Shown here piece after piece: positions 13,365 through 18,706 of a DNA stretch of 18,706 nucleotides. Under the pieces are notes generated by a model, which was given only the letters and a program-made list of their open reading frames with translations, did not search any database and had not been told where the DNA came from. Each line of letters starts with the position of its first letter. The first letter of the stretch is position 1. Source of the DNA: Candidatus Gastranaerophilales bacterium (lineage in GTDB: Bacteria > Cyanobacteriota > Vampirovibrionia > Gastranaerophilales > Gastranaerophilaceae); the NCBI GenBank assembly GCA_944324205.1, contig CALUVK010000013.1, positions 1 through 18,706 of the forward strand, written 5' to 3'. Position numbers and translations under genes: made by a program.

Positions 13365-13984
13365 TATTTCTCCTTATCGCTCTCTTTGTCGCTATATAAT
13401 TTGGTTGTGGTTTTACCGGCAATTTTAAATTTTTCATACCCCGGACTTATAAAACCTTTTTCTGCAGTTGCAATCATTTCGTTGTTTTTCTTAATTAAAA
13501 CATGTCCTTCCGCAACAGTTTCTTTATCAGAACCAGACCAAATAAGTTTATCGGTATTAAGAGAAGTAAAGTCTTCCAGTACGATATAAGTATGGTCATA
13601 CAAGGTGATAACCCCTGTTTTTTCGTCATAAGTACCCTTAGAAGACTGAAAACTCATTGCAACTTTATTATCTTTATAAAAATTTCCAATTACATTATGC
13701 AGAGTCGCAACGCTGTGGTCGTTACTATAATTACCGGTTTCTCCATATATTTCAAAATATTTTTTGCCATCTTTTGTTTCAGTAATTATAATCCCACGAG
13801 CATCAACTTTTTGTTCATCCTGCTTCCCTTTAATCTGTGCGCGATTAAAGTTTGCTGTAATAATTCCGGCTGAAATAAAAGCCCAAGCCATAACAAAAAT
13901 AACACCAAAAACCGCAATTAAGTATGTGCGCTTCTTTTTGTCTAAATTCTTAAATCTCTCATAAATTTTTTTAAGAGTTTCCAT
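13364..13984 (-). CDS. lptC: LPS export protein LptC, inner-membrane anchored
   Basis: LptC is a bitopic inner-membrane protein whose periplasmic jellyroll passes LPS from the LptB2FG transporter to LptA. The 206-residue product has a basic cytosolic start with KNLDKKKR, one membrane helix (about 20-44, TYLIAVFGVIFVMAWAFISA), then a periplasmic domain. That domain has the YrbK/LptC strand pattern, e.g. GIIITETKDGKKYFEIYGET and IWSGSDKETVAEGHVLIKK. Family length is about 190 residues. It heads lptC-lptA-TPR, with start/stop overlaps throughout. The matching permease gene (lptF/lptG) is at 16095-17222 on the other strand; lptB is not in the window. No Shine-Dalgarno precedes the ATG; an extended -10 ends six bases before it. 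Confidence 0.85.
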   Translation of the reverse strand: METLKKIYERFKNLDKKKRTYLIAVFGVIFVMAWAFISAGIITANFNRAQIKGKQDEQKVDARGIIITETKDGKKYFEIYGETGNYSNDHSVATLHNVIGNFYKDNKVAMSFQSSKGTYDEKTGVITLYDHTYIVLEDFTSLNTDKLIWSGSDKETVAEGHVLIKKNNEMIATAEKGFISPGYEKFKIAGKTTTKLYSDKESDKEK

Positions 13985-13990
13985 AGAAAT

Positions 13991-13999
13991 ATTTTAGCA
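13991..13999 (-). promoter_or_regulatory. Predicted extended -10 promoter of lptC-lptA-TPR, leaderless layout
   Basis: On the minus strand, TGC-TAAAAT (13999-13991) is followed by six bases and the ATG at 13984. The motif is identical to the one before rpe. There is no Shine-Dalgarno sequence and no strong -35. Confidence 0.5.
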
Positions 14000-14066
14000 T
14001 AAATCTTTATTTAAAAGAAATTAAAGAAAATTTTTAAACATTTAAATTTAAAAAAAATCTTTGATT

Positions 14067-14097
14067 TATAATAAAACCGGAGATAATATTTATTATC
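14067..14097 (+). promoter_or_regulatory. Predicted promoter and palindromic site ahead of the DUF4186 gene
   Basis: TATAAT (14067-14072) is a perfect -10 with no clear -35. Just downstream, GATAAT-ATTT-ATTATC (14082-14097) is a perfect 6-bp dyad. It could be an operator or a small hairpin in the leader. It resembles half sites of Fur-family boxes but has the wrong spacing. Confidence 0.4.
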
Positions 14098-14111
14098 ATA
14101 AAGAGGTTTTA

Positions 14112-14462
14112 ATGTACGACACACTGTTCCAAAGACTTTCTAAATCAAAATTCCGAAATAAATTTAAACTCAAAGAAAAAGAAAAATCTTATATTGCTGA
14201 AAAAGGGCTGGAAAAAATTCAATCTCATGCTTATGACTTTATATCAAAAAGAATTGCTCCTAAAGATATTCCAAATGATGGGAAACAAACTCCAATGCGA
14301 GGTCATCCGGTTTTTATTGCTCAGCATGCAACTGCTACTTGCTGCAGAGGGTGTATTGAAAAATGGCATAAAATACCAAAAGGAATACATATGAATGAAA
14401 AACAACAAGATTATATTGTAAGTGTAATCATGGAATGGATTAAAAGACAGCTGAAAGATTAA
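14112..14462 (+). CDS. DUF4186 family protein
   Basis: From the ATG at 14112, which has AAGAGG about seven bases upstream, the product is 116 residues. It carries the strongly conserved DUF4186 block: DGKQTPMRGHPVFIAQHATA (57-76) followed by TCCRGCIEKWHKIPKG. The first half is a basic helix (KSKFRNKFKLKEKEKSYIAE). Cys77, Cys78, Cys81 and His86, with His65 and His72, could make a metal site, but this is inference; the family has no established function that I know of. It has no signal peptide or membrane helix. An ATG 51 bases further upstream (14061) overlaps the promoter -10 and is rejected. It is divergent from lptC and followed after 55 bases by the acetyltransferase gene, which has its own promoter. 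Confidence 0.8.
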   Translation: MYDTLFQRLSKSKFRNKFKLKEKEKSYIAEKGLEKIQSHAYDFISKRIAPKDIPNDGKQTPMRGHPVFIAQHATATCCRGCIEKWHKIPKGIHMNEKQQDYIVSVIMEWIKRQLKD

Positions 14463-14502
14463 TCTCATTTCAGGTGAAAATATCATTTATCACAGTTTCA
14501 TA

Positions 14503-14511
14503 TGATATAAT
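14503..14511 (+). promoter_or_regulatory. Predicted extended -10 promoter of the GNAT gene, leaderless layout
   Basis: TGA-TATAAT (14503-14511), a perfect extended -10, lies six bases before the ATG at 14518. No Shine-Dalgarno sequence is present. Confidence 0.55.
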
Positions 14512-14517
14512 ATTCTT

Positions 14518-15069
14518 ATGGAATTTATTGAAATAAAAGATTTTTATCAAATATACAAAGATATGCAGGTTCAATTTCCCCCGGAAGAATTAAAACCATA
14601 TGAACATTTAAAATCCATTGTCAGTGAAAGTTATAAAATCTATCAGGTTATTGAAAATATTCCGGTTGGTTATATCATTCTTTTCCAAACAGAAGAGTTT
14701 ATTTTTATTGATTACATAGCAATCTATCAAGAATTTCACTCAAAGGGTTTTGGTGGCAAAATTCTGGATAGTTTAAAACAACATTTTAATAAAAAAGGCT
14801 GCTTTCTTGAAGTAGAAAAACCTGATCCAGAAAATATAAATACTTTGAGACGAATAAAATTTTATGAAAAAAATGGCGCAAAAAAACTCAATATTAACTA
14901 CATTTATCCTAACTGCCATGGTGGACTGCCAATGGATTTATACTATATTTCATTTAATAAACAAAAGACTACATTAATCGAAACAAAAAATTTTATAACA
15001 TCCCTGTTTGCATGTATCCATTCTGATATCAAAAATTACCAAAATTTTTTGGACAAAATTTTTGGATAA
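14518..15069 (+). CDS. GNAT-family N-acetyltransferase
   Basis: The 183-residue protein fits the GNAT fold. After an N-terminal helical part come the strands IPVGYIILFQTEEFIFIDYI (49-68). The acetyl-CoA loop follows, QEFHSKGFGGKILDSLKQHF (71-90), with the motif-A pattern Q/R-x-x-G-x-G/A. The later FYEKNGAKKL (115-124) matches motif B, where many family members have 'FYe..GF'. GNAT enzymes transfer an acetyl group from acetyl-CoA to an amine on small molecules, peptides or tRNA; the substrate cannot be told. The last 35 residues extend beyond the core domain. The start is set by a perfect extended -10 six bases upstream; no earlier in-frame start is plausible. The mlaD-like gene follows after 67 bases. 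Confidence 0.8.
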   Translation: MEFIEIKDFYQIYKDMQVQFPPEELKPYEHLKSIVSESYKIYQVIENIPVGYIILFQTEEFIFIDYIAIYQEFHSKGFGGKILDSLKQHFNKKGCFLEVEKPDPENINTLRRIKFYEKNGAKKLNINYIYPNCHGGLPMDLYYISFNKQKTTLIETKNFITSLFACIHSDIKNYQNFLDKIFG

Positions 15070-15101
15070 ATTTAATACTATTATTTTATCCGAGTGGCGA
15101 A

Positions 15102-15126
15102 TTTTTAAAATTTGTAATTTTAAAAA
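15102..15126. repeat. AT-only inverted repeat upstream of the mlaD-like gene
   Basis: TTTTTAAAATT (15102-15112) and AATTTTAAAAA (15116-15126) are perfect 11-base arms around TGT. They lie between the GNAT stop (15069) and the mlaD-like start (15137). This could be a weak terminator or attenuating hairpin, or a chance product of AT-rich DNA. Confidence 0.35.
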
Positions 15127-15136
15127 CAATTACAAT

Positions 15137-16018
15137 ATGAATAAAGTTTTAATCATAATTATTGCAATCTTGTTAATTATTACTGGTATATGGTATGGGA
15201 TTTATCGAATAAATAATTTACGTGTAACAGCAGTATTTAATGAACTTGAACCTTTTCCGCATAATATAAACGTTTATTATAAAGGATTTCGTCTAGGGCG
15301 TACAACAAAAGTTTATCCGTCAAAAAATTTTACACAAACCCATGTTGATATGACATTGCATATGGATGATTTTTCCTTACCTGATAATATTACTGCAAAA
15401 GTAAAAACAAAAAATAAGCGTGACTATATTGAACTGATATATCCGGATATGCCTTCAGTAACTTATCTAAAAAATAAATCTAAAATTAAAGGTGAAAAAG
15501 GAGTAAATTTTGCAACGTTTATTCAAGACCAGGCAGATGCCGGAAATTTAGATGACTTAACAGGTAATCTCAGCGAAACAGTTGAAGCCGCAGGCGAAAC
15601 GATGAATGCCCTTACAGATTTGTTTCATACTGCAAATGAAATACTTGTGGATTTAAAACCATCGCTCAAAGAATCCGGCATTAATCTTGCACAAACAACA
15701 CGAAATCTTACTATTACAACTGATAATTTGGCTAATGTTTCAATAGAATTAAATCGCTCTGCAAAGCCCAAAAGGCTTGATAATACTTTTGCTAACATTG
15801 AATTAATTACTCAGAATCTCCAGCTTACAACTTCTAACACAGCTCTTCTGACTAAACGGGCAGACAGTGAAACCGTAGCCCTTCTAAATTGCCTTATTAA
15901 AAATGCTAATAATGTAATTTTAAATATAAATGATATAATAAAAGGATTTAAAATAACTCTCTCAAAAAGATTTGCCGGCATGAGACTTATATTCGGAAAG
16001 CCTCTTGAAAATAAGTAA
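15137..16018 (+). CDS. mlaD: MCE/MlaD-domain lipid-transport protein
   Basis: MlaD-like proteins are anchored in the inner membrane and use a periplasmic MCE ring to pass phospholipids between membranes. The 293-residue product starts with one membrane helix (MNKVLIIIIAILLIITGIWY, residues 1-20). The MCE domain follows: LRVTAVFNELEPFPHNINVY, then YKGFRLGRTTKVYPS, equivalent to the family's 'v.y.Gv.vG.V..i', and DNITAKVKTK. After about residue 130 the protein is helical, with many Asn/Thr/Leu repeats like LTITTDNLANVSIELNRSA, the long helical tail seen in MCE proteins. The ATP-binding and permease partners (MlaF, MlaE) are absent here. The frame is open upstream to 15008, overlapping the GNAT gene, but those residues are unlike the family. 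No Shine-Dalgarno is seen before 15137, so the start is moderately sure. Confidence 0.82.
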   Translation: MNKVLIIIIAILLIITGIWYGIYRINNLRVTAVFNELEPFPHNINVYYKGFRLGRTTKVYPSKNFTQTHVDMTLHMDDFSLPDNITAKVKTKNKRDYIELIYPDMPSVTYLKNKSKIKGEKGVNFATFIQDQADAGNLDDLTGNLSETVEAAGETMNALTDLFHTANEILVDLKPSLKESGINLAQTTRNLTITTDNLANVSIELNRSAKPKRLDNTFANIELITQNLQLTTSNTALLTKRADSETVALLNCLIKNANNVILNINDIIKGFKITLSKRFAGMRLIFGKPLENK

Positions 16019-16052
16019 ATATAGATACAAATAAAAATATTTCCAATTTTTC

Positions 16053-16081
16053 TTTACCCCCTTTAACCTTTTTGTTATAAT
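16053..16081 (+). promoter_or_regulatory. Predicted promoter of the lptF/lptG gene
   Basis: TTTACC (16053-16058), a 17-base spacer ending TGT, and a perfect TATAAT (16076-16081). Transcription should start near 16088, leaving a leader of only about six bases before the ATG at 16095. Confidence 0.6.
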
Positions 16082-16094
16082 ATAAAAAGAGCTG

Positions 16095-17222
16095 ATGAAT
16101 AAGTTTATTAAAAATTTAATATATCAATTAAAAAATATGAAACTGCTGGATAAGTATATTTTAAAGCAGGTTATTGAAATGTTTATAATGGGAGTTTTGG
16201 TTTTTACATCAATTATTTTTGCATCAGATACATTTATTACACTTATTAAACAAATTTCAATGTATGGAATTCCATTTAAAATTGCATTTTTGATAATTAT
16301 ACTTCATCTTCCGGCGGTTTTTGTAATGACAATTCCTATGGGAGTTTTACTTGCTACAGTAATGACATTGAATGGCTTAAGCCTGAGTTCAGAGATTACT
16401 GTAATGCGTGCTTGCGGTATTGGTTTGAATCGAATTGCAAAACCTATTTTTATTTTTGCAATTGTAATGGCTTGTGTAAGCTTTGTTCTTAATGAAACAG
16501 TTGTTCCTGTAATGACAAAACAATCTACAGATTTAGCACTCTACGCTTTCAGTAAAAAAAATATTCCTGAAGGAAAACATAATTTTACTTTTAAAGAAAT
16601 AAAAGAAGGTGGTTTATTAAAACGTCTTTTTTACGTTGGAGATTGTACAGATAAACAGCTTCACAATATAACTGTTCTTGATGCTTCAAAAGACGGTACT
16701 ATTCAAATTCTTCAAGCAAGACAGGGAGCAACTTCACCTGAAGGATGGAAATTTCAAAAAGGCGCTATCTATACTATAACAAATAGTGGAAAAACCCTTG
16801 ATACAACTTTATTTGAAGATTCCACTGTAAAATTTGGAATGGATTTAACAAAGGAAATGAATAGAAATCTCGCAAACGAACATAACTTTATTCAATTATG
16901 TAAATTTTTGGCAAAATCTGATGTAGAAAAAAGGGAAGAATTGGAAATAAGTTTGTTTGACAAAATAGCACTTCCTCTAACAACAATTGTTCTAGTTCTT
17001 ATAGGAGTTCCGCTTGCAATAACTCCGCCAAGAGTAAGATACAACAGAGGATTTTTATTTAGTATTTTAATTATTTTTGCCTATTATTTAATAAGAGCAC
17101 TCTCTATCTCTTTTGGAGAAGCAGGCTCTCTTGTTCCATTATTGGCGGCATTTATGCCAAACATTATTCTTACAATTATCGGTATCGGACTATATTACAG
17201 AAAAGTCTATACGATATGCTAG
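16095..17222 (+). CDS. LPS export permease, LptF/LptG family (YjgP/YjgQ)
   Basis: LptF and LptG are the permease halves of the LptB2FG ABC transporter that lifts LPS out of the inner membrane and hands it to LptC. The 375-residue product has the family layout. The start LLDKYILKQVIEMFIMGVLV is typical. Three membrane helices lead to IPMGVLLATVMTLNGLSLSS (75-94) and EITVMRACGIGLNRI, the coupling helix that meets LptB. A periplasmic jellyroll spans about 150-270, and the last three helices include LTTIVLVLIGVPLAITPPR. I cannot tell LptF from LptG, and many bacteria with one such gene may pair it with another elsewhere. A second possible start is the ATG at 16137 (MKLLDKY), which matches family starts better; neither has a strong Shine-Dalgarno. 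The upstream mlaD-like gene lies 76 bases away. Confidence 0.88.
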   Translation: MNKFIKNLIYQLKNMKLLDKYILKQVIEMFIMGVLVFTSIIFASDTFITLIKQISMYGIPFKIAFLIIILHLPAVFVMTIPMGVLLATVMTLNGLSLSSEITVMRACGIGLNRIAKPIFIFAIVMACVSFVLNETVVPVMTKQSTDLALYAFSKKNIPEGKHNFTFKEIKEGGLLKRLFYVGDCTDKQLHNITVLDASKDGTIQILQARQGATSPEGWKFQKGAIYTITNSGKTLDTTLFEDSTVKFGMDLTKEMNRNLANEHNFIQLCKFLAKSDVEKREELEISLFDKIALPLTTIVLVLIGVPLAITPPRVRYNRGFLFSILIIFAYYLIRALSISFGEAGSLVPLLAAFMPNIILTIIGIGLYYRKVYTIC

Positions 17223-17234
17223 GGAGTAAGATAT

Positions 17235-18029
17235 ATGAGATATCATTATTTGGGTAGATTAATTGGAACAGTAATTGTATTATTAGTATATTTTTTCTTT
17301 ACTTATCCGATACCAGCAATCGTTACATCCGTAGTATTAATAGGCGGTTATCTTTTTTTCACCAACTTGAACCGTAAACAAACAATTGAGAGAGGGCAGG
17401 CTATAAGACGCAGAGCGGCTTTAGATACTGCTAAAATATATCTTTCTCCTTATAAAAATATATGGCGCAATCTTAAACTTTCAAACAAATACTGTACACT
17501 TAGACTTGGAGCAGATGGATATACGATTAGAGCCACAGAAAAAAGTCCTGACGGAACTTCATATAGAACATTTAAAGTAGTAAGTTCTAATGTCCATTCA
17601 ATTCCTGATTTATGGGACATGTTTTGTATAAGTTTCGGTCACAATACAACTTATGATAGTTTGGTAGAGGATTGTCAACTTTATAAAGTGGTTATAAAAG
17701 AACAGACTATAGGCACACCTTCTCAAGAACGACCGACTAAAAACATTGCAGCAGTTTCATCGAAATCTATTAAACCTATAGAAAAAACCGATATTAATAA
17801 TGCTTCTGAAATAGAGCTAACGGCTCTTCCAGGCATCAGTATTGTAATGGCAAAAAAAATTATAAAAAAGCGTGAAGAAATCGGCGGATTTAAAAATATT
17901 AATGACTTTTTTTTGTTTCTAAAACTTAAACCTCATATGGAAACACAGCTTAGAGAAATTGTCTATGCAAAGAAAATGAAAGGCTCTTTAAAAATCAAAA
18001 GATATAATGAGAGAAGCGTTGATTTATGA
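17235..18029 (+). CDS. Membrane protein with C-terminal ComEA-type helix-hairpin-helix
   Basis: The 264-residue protein has two adjacent membrane helices (about 7-24 and 26-43), then a basic segment (NRKQTIERGQAIRRR), an unrecognised domain (about 65-160) and a linker. The C-terminus is a ComEA-like helix-hairpin-helix (about 186-244): DINNASEIELTALPGISIVM, followed by AKKIIKKREEIGGFKNINDF, matching 'iNiNtA...eL..LpGig...A..Ii.yRe..G.F.s..dL'. ComEA binds incoming DNA at the cell surface in competent bacteria, but HhH domains of this type occur in many proteins, so DNA binding is inference. Here the order (two helices first, middle domain, HhH last) differs from classical ComEA. AGGGAG is seven bases before the ATG, inside the lptF/lptG end region. 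Its stop overlaps the next gene by four bases (ATGA), so the two are coupled. Confidence 0.75.
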   Translation: MRYHYLGRLIGTVIVLLVYFFFTYPIPAIVTSVVLIGGYLFFTNLNRKQTIERGQAIRRRAALDTAKIYLSPYKNIWRNLKLSNKYCTLRLGADGYTIRATEKSPDGTSYRTFKVVSSNVHSIPDLWDMFCISFGHNTTYDSLVEDCQLYKVVIKEQTIGTPSQERPTKNIAAVSSKSIKPIEKTDINNASEIELTALPGISIVMAKKIIKKREEIGGFKNINDFFLFLKLKPHMETQLREIVYAKKMKGSLKIKRYNERSVDL

Positions 18030-18613
18030 AAATCAGGATCTTTAATATCATTAAAAATACAAAAGTTGAAGGTCCGGGAAATCGATATTGTATTTGGACT
18101 CAAGGATGTTCACACCATTGTAAAGGCTGTCAGGCAATACATACGTGGGCGCATGATGGTGGAAAAGTTATGGAAACAAATGATATCATTTTGGATATTC
18201 TAAATCAAAAAAATATTGAAGGAATTACGTTTTTAGGTGGAGAACCTTTTGAACAGGCAGAAGCTTGCGGGATTATTGCAAAAAAAGTAAAAAAACAAGG
18301 TTTAAGTGTACTAAGTTTTACCGGAGGATATTTAGAAGATTTAAAATTAGATAAAAAAAATAAATTACTTTTAGAAAATACAGATCTTTTAATTGATGGT
18401 CCGTTTGAAATTGATAAAACGGATTATTCCCGCCCTTGGTGCGGATCTTCAAATCAGAGATATCATTTTTTAACAAATAGATATAATGAAGAAATTTTTA
18501 TTAAGTACAAGAACAAAGTCGAAATTAATATTTCTAAAAATGGAATTGTTTTTATGAATGGAATGGGAAATTTTAATAAAATACTAAAAAAAATAAATTT
18601 AGAAAAAGTATAA
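18026..18613 (+). CDS. NrdG-like radical SAM activating enzyme
   Basis: This 195-residue radical SAM protein carries the cluster motif as CSHHCKGC (Cys28, Cys32, Cys35), the CX3CX2C pattern that binds a 4Fe-4S cluster and AdoMet. It is preceded by EGPGNRYCIWTQG (15-27), equivalent to the NrdG 'nGpG.R...f..GC'. GITFLGGEPFEQ matches the AdoMet-contacting GGEP segment, and WCGSSNQR matches the NrdG 'rGSsNQ'. NrdG makes the glycyl radical of the anaerobic ribonucleotide reductase NrdD, but no nrdD is in view. The partner could instead be another glycyl-radical enzyme or an unrelated substrate. It is about 40 residues longer than E. coli NrdG because of a C-terminal extension. Its ATG overlaps the stop of the HhH gene. 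It stops six bases before the next, opposite gene. Confidence 0.8.
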   Translation: MKIRIFNIIKNTKVEGPGNRYCIWTQGCSHHCKGCQAIHTWAHDGGKVMETNDIILDILNQKNIEGITFLGGEPFEQAEACGIIAKKVKKQGLSVLSFTGGYLEDLKLDKKNKLLLENTDLLIDGPFEIDKTDYSRPWCGSSNQRYHFLTNRYNEEIFIKYKNKVEINISKNGIVFMNGMGNFNKILKKINLEKV

Positions 18614-18619
18614 AATTTC

Positions 18620-18706
18620 TTAGCTAAGTCTTAAAAACGCTTCTACTTTAGCTTTTATGGAATTTGATGCATAGTCGTCAATATCAATATAAAGCCCGTT
18701 GTATTT
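18620..18706 (-). CDS. C-terminal end of an unidentified protein (runs off the window)
   Basis: Reading leftwards from 18706, 28 sense codons precede a TAA at 18622-18620. The peptide begins KYNGLYIDIDDYASNS and ends KAKVEAFLRLS, with no interruption. The composition (acidic patch, then amphipathic helix) and the tight convergent position six bases from the previous stop suggest a real gene end. I do not recognise the family from so short a piece. Confidence 0.55.
   Translation of the reverse strand, partial: KYNGLYIDIDDYASNSIKAKVEAFLRLS

Noticed and set aside
13502..13873. 123-codon open frame on the plus strand.
   Set aside because: It lies antisense to lptC, has no ribosome binding site, and is composed of Phe/Ile/Ser codons expected from the complement of Lys/Asp-rich coding sequence.
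14082..14097. Possible classical Fur box.
   Set aside because: The GATAAT and ATTATC halves are four bases apart, not the one or three of known Fur/PerR-type boxes; kept only as a generic dyad.
14468..14479. TTTCAGGTGAAA palindrome after the DUF4186 gene as a terminator.
   Set aside because: The stem is only five bp with a two-base loop and no U-tract; too weak to call.
15041..15066. Near-tandem repeat of AAAATTTTTTGGA at the end of the GNAT gene.
   Set aside because: Only two copies, inside coding sequence for Asn-Phe-Leu-Asp-Lys-Ile-Phe-Gly; best explained by low-complexity AT-rich codons, not a mobile or CRISPR repeat.
15008..15136. Upstream extension of the mlaD-like frame by 43 residues into the GNAT gene.
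   Set aside because: The extra residues do not fit the MCE family, whose members begin with the membrane helix at 15137, and the extension lies in an overlapping frame of the acetyltransferase gene.

Overview
This looks like a chromosomal window from an anaerobic, low-GC (about one third G+C by eye) bacterium with two membranes. The best fit is the non-photosynthetic, gut-associated branch of Cyanobacteriota (Vampirovibrionia/'Melainabacteria', Gastranaerophilales-like). The points for this are: an LPS-transport set (lptC, lptA and an LptF/LptG permease), an MCE/MlaD protein and an OprP-type porin, which together mean an outer membrane; a DivIVA-like coiled-coil protein whose central part resembles one I know from oxygenic cyanobacteria; and anaerobic-type genes (formate/nitrite channel, NrdG-like radical SAM activase). 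The placement is inference, since no rRNA or photosynthesis gene is present.

Layout. 1-73 (-): first codons of pyrG. 153-434 (-): gatC with a clear terminator. 577-903 (+): a DciA/DUF721-like helicase-loader gene, tail to tail with 900-2948 (-), a 682-residue protein ending in a lethal-factor-like zinc peptidase domain. 3059-3529 (+): rlmH, tail to tail with a porin gene (3532-4821, -). 4891-5760 (-): formate/nitrite channel. 5761-6160: non-coding, holding a bulged long-range inverted repeat. 6161-9714 (-): murD-ftsW-murG with overlapping genes. 9839-10441 (-): the DivIVA-like gene. 10561-10926 (-) and 10984-11628 (+): an orphan small gene and rpe, divergent over 57 bp. 11638-13984 (-): lptC-lptA-TPR, each start overlapping the previous stop by one base. 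14112-14462 (+): DUF4186 gene. 14518-15069 (+): GNAT acetyltransferase. 15137-17222 (+): mlaD-like gene, then lptF/lptG. 17235-18613 (+): a membrane protein with a ComEA-type helix-hairpin-helix, translationally coupled to an NrdG-like activase. 18620-18706 (-): 3' end of an unidentified gene.

Themes. Most of the window is envelope housekeeping: septal peptidoglycan synthesis (MurD, FtsW, MurG, perhaps the DivIVA-like protein), LPS transport (LptC, LptA, LptF/G), lipid transport (MlaD) and outer-membrane permeability. The least explained items are the lethal-factor-like peptidase, the HhH/radical-SAM pair, the orphan protein at 10561-10926, and a recurrent promoter layout: in six genes a -10 box sits 6-7 nt before the ATG, predicting leaderless mRNAs, while many other genes here have ordinary Shine-Dalgarno sequences. 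No CRISPR array, insertion sequence, tRNA, rRNA or prophage gene was seen.
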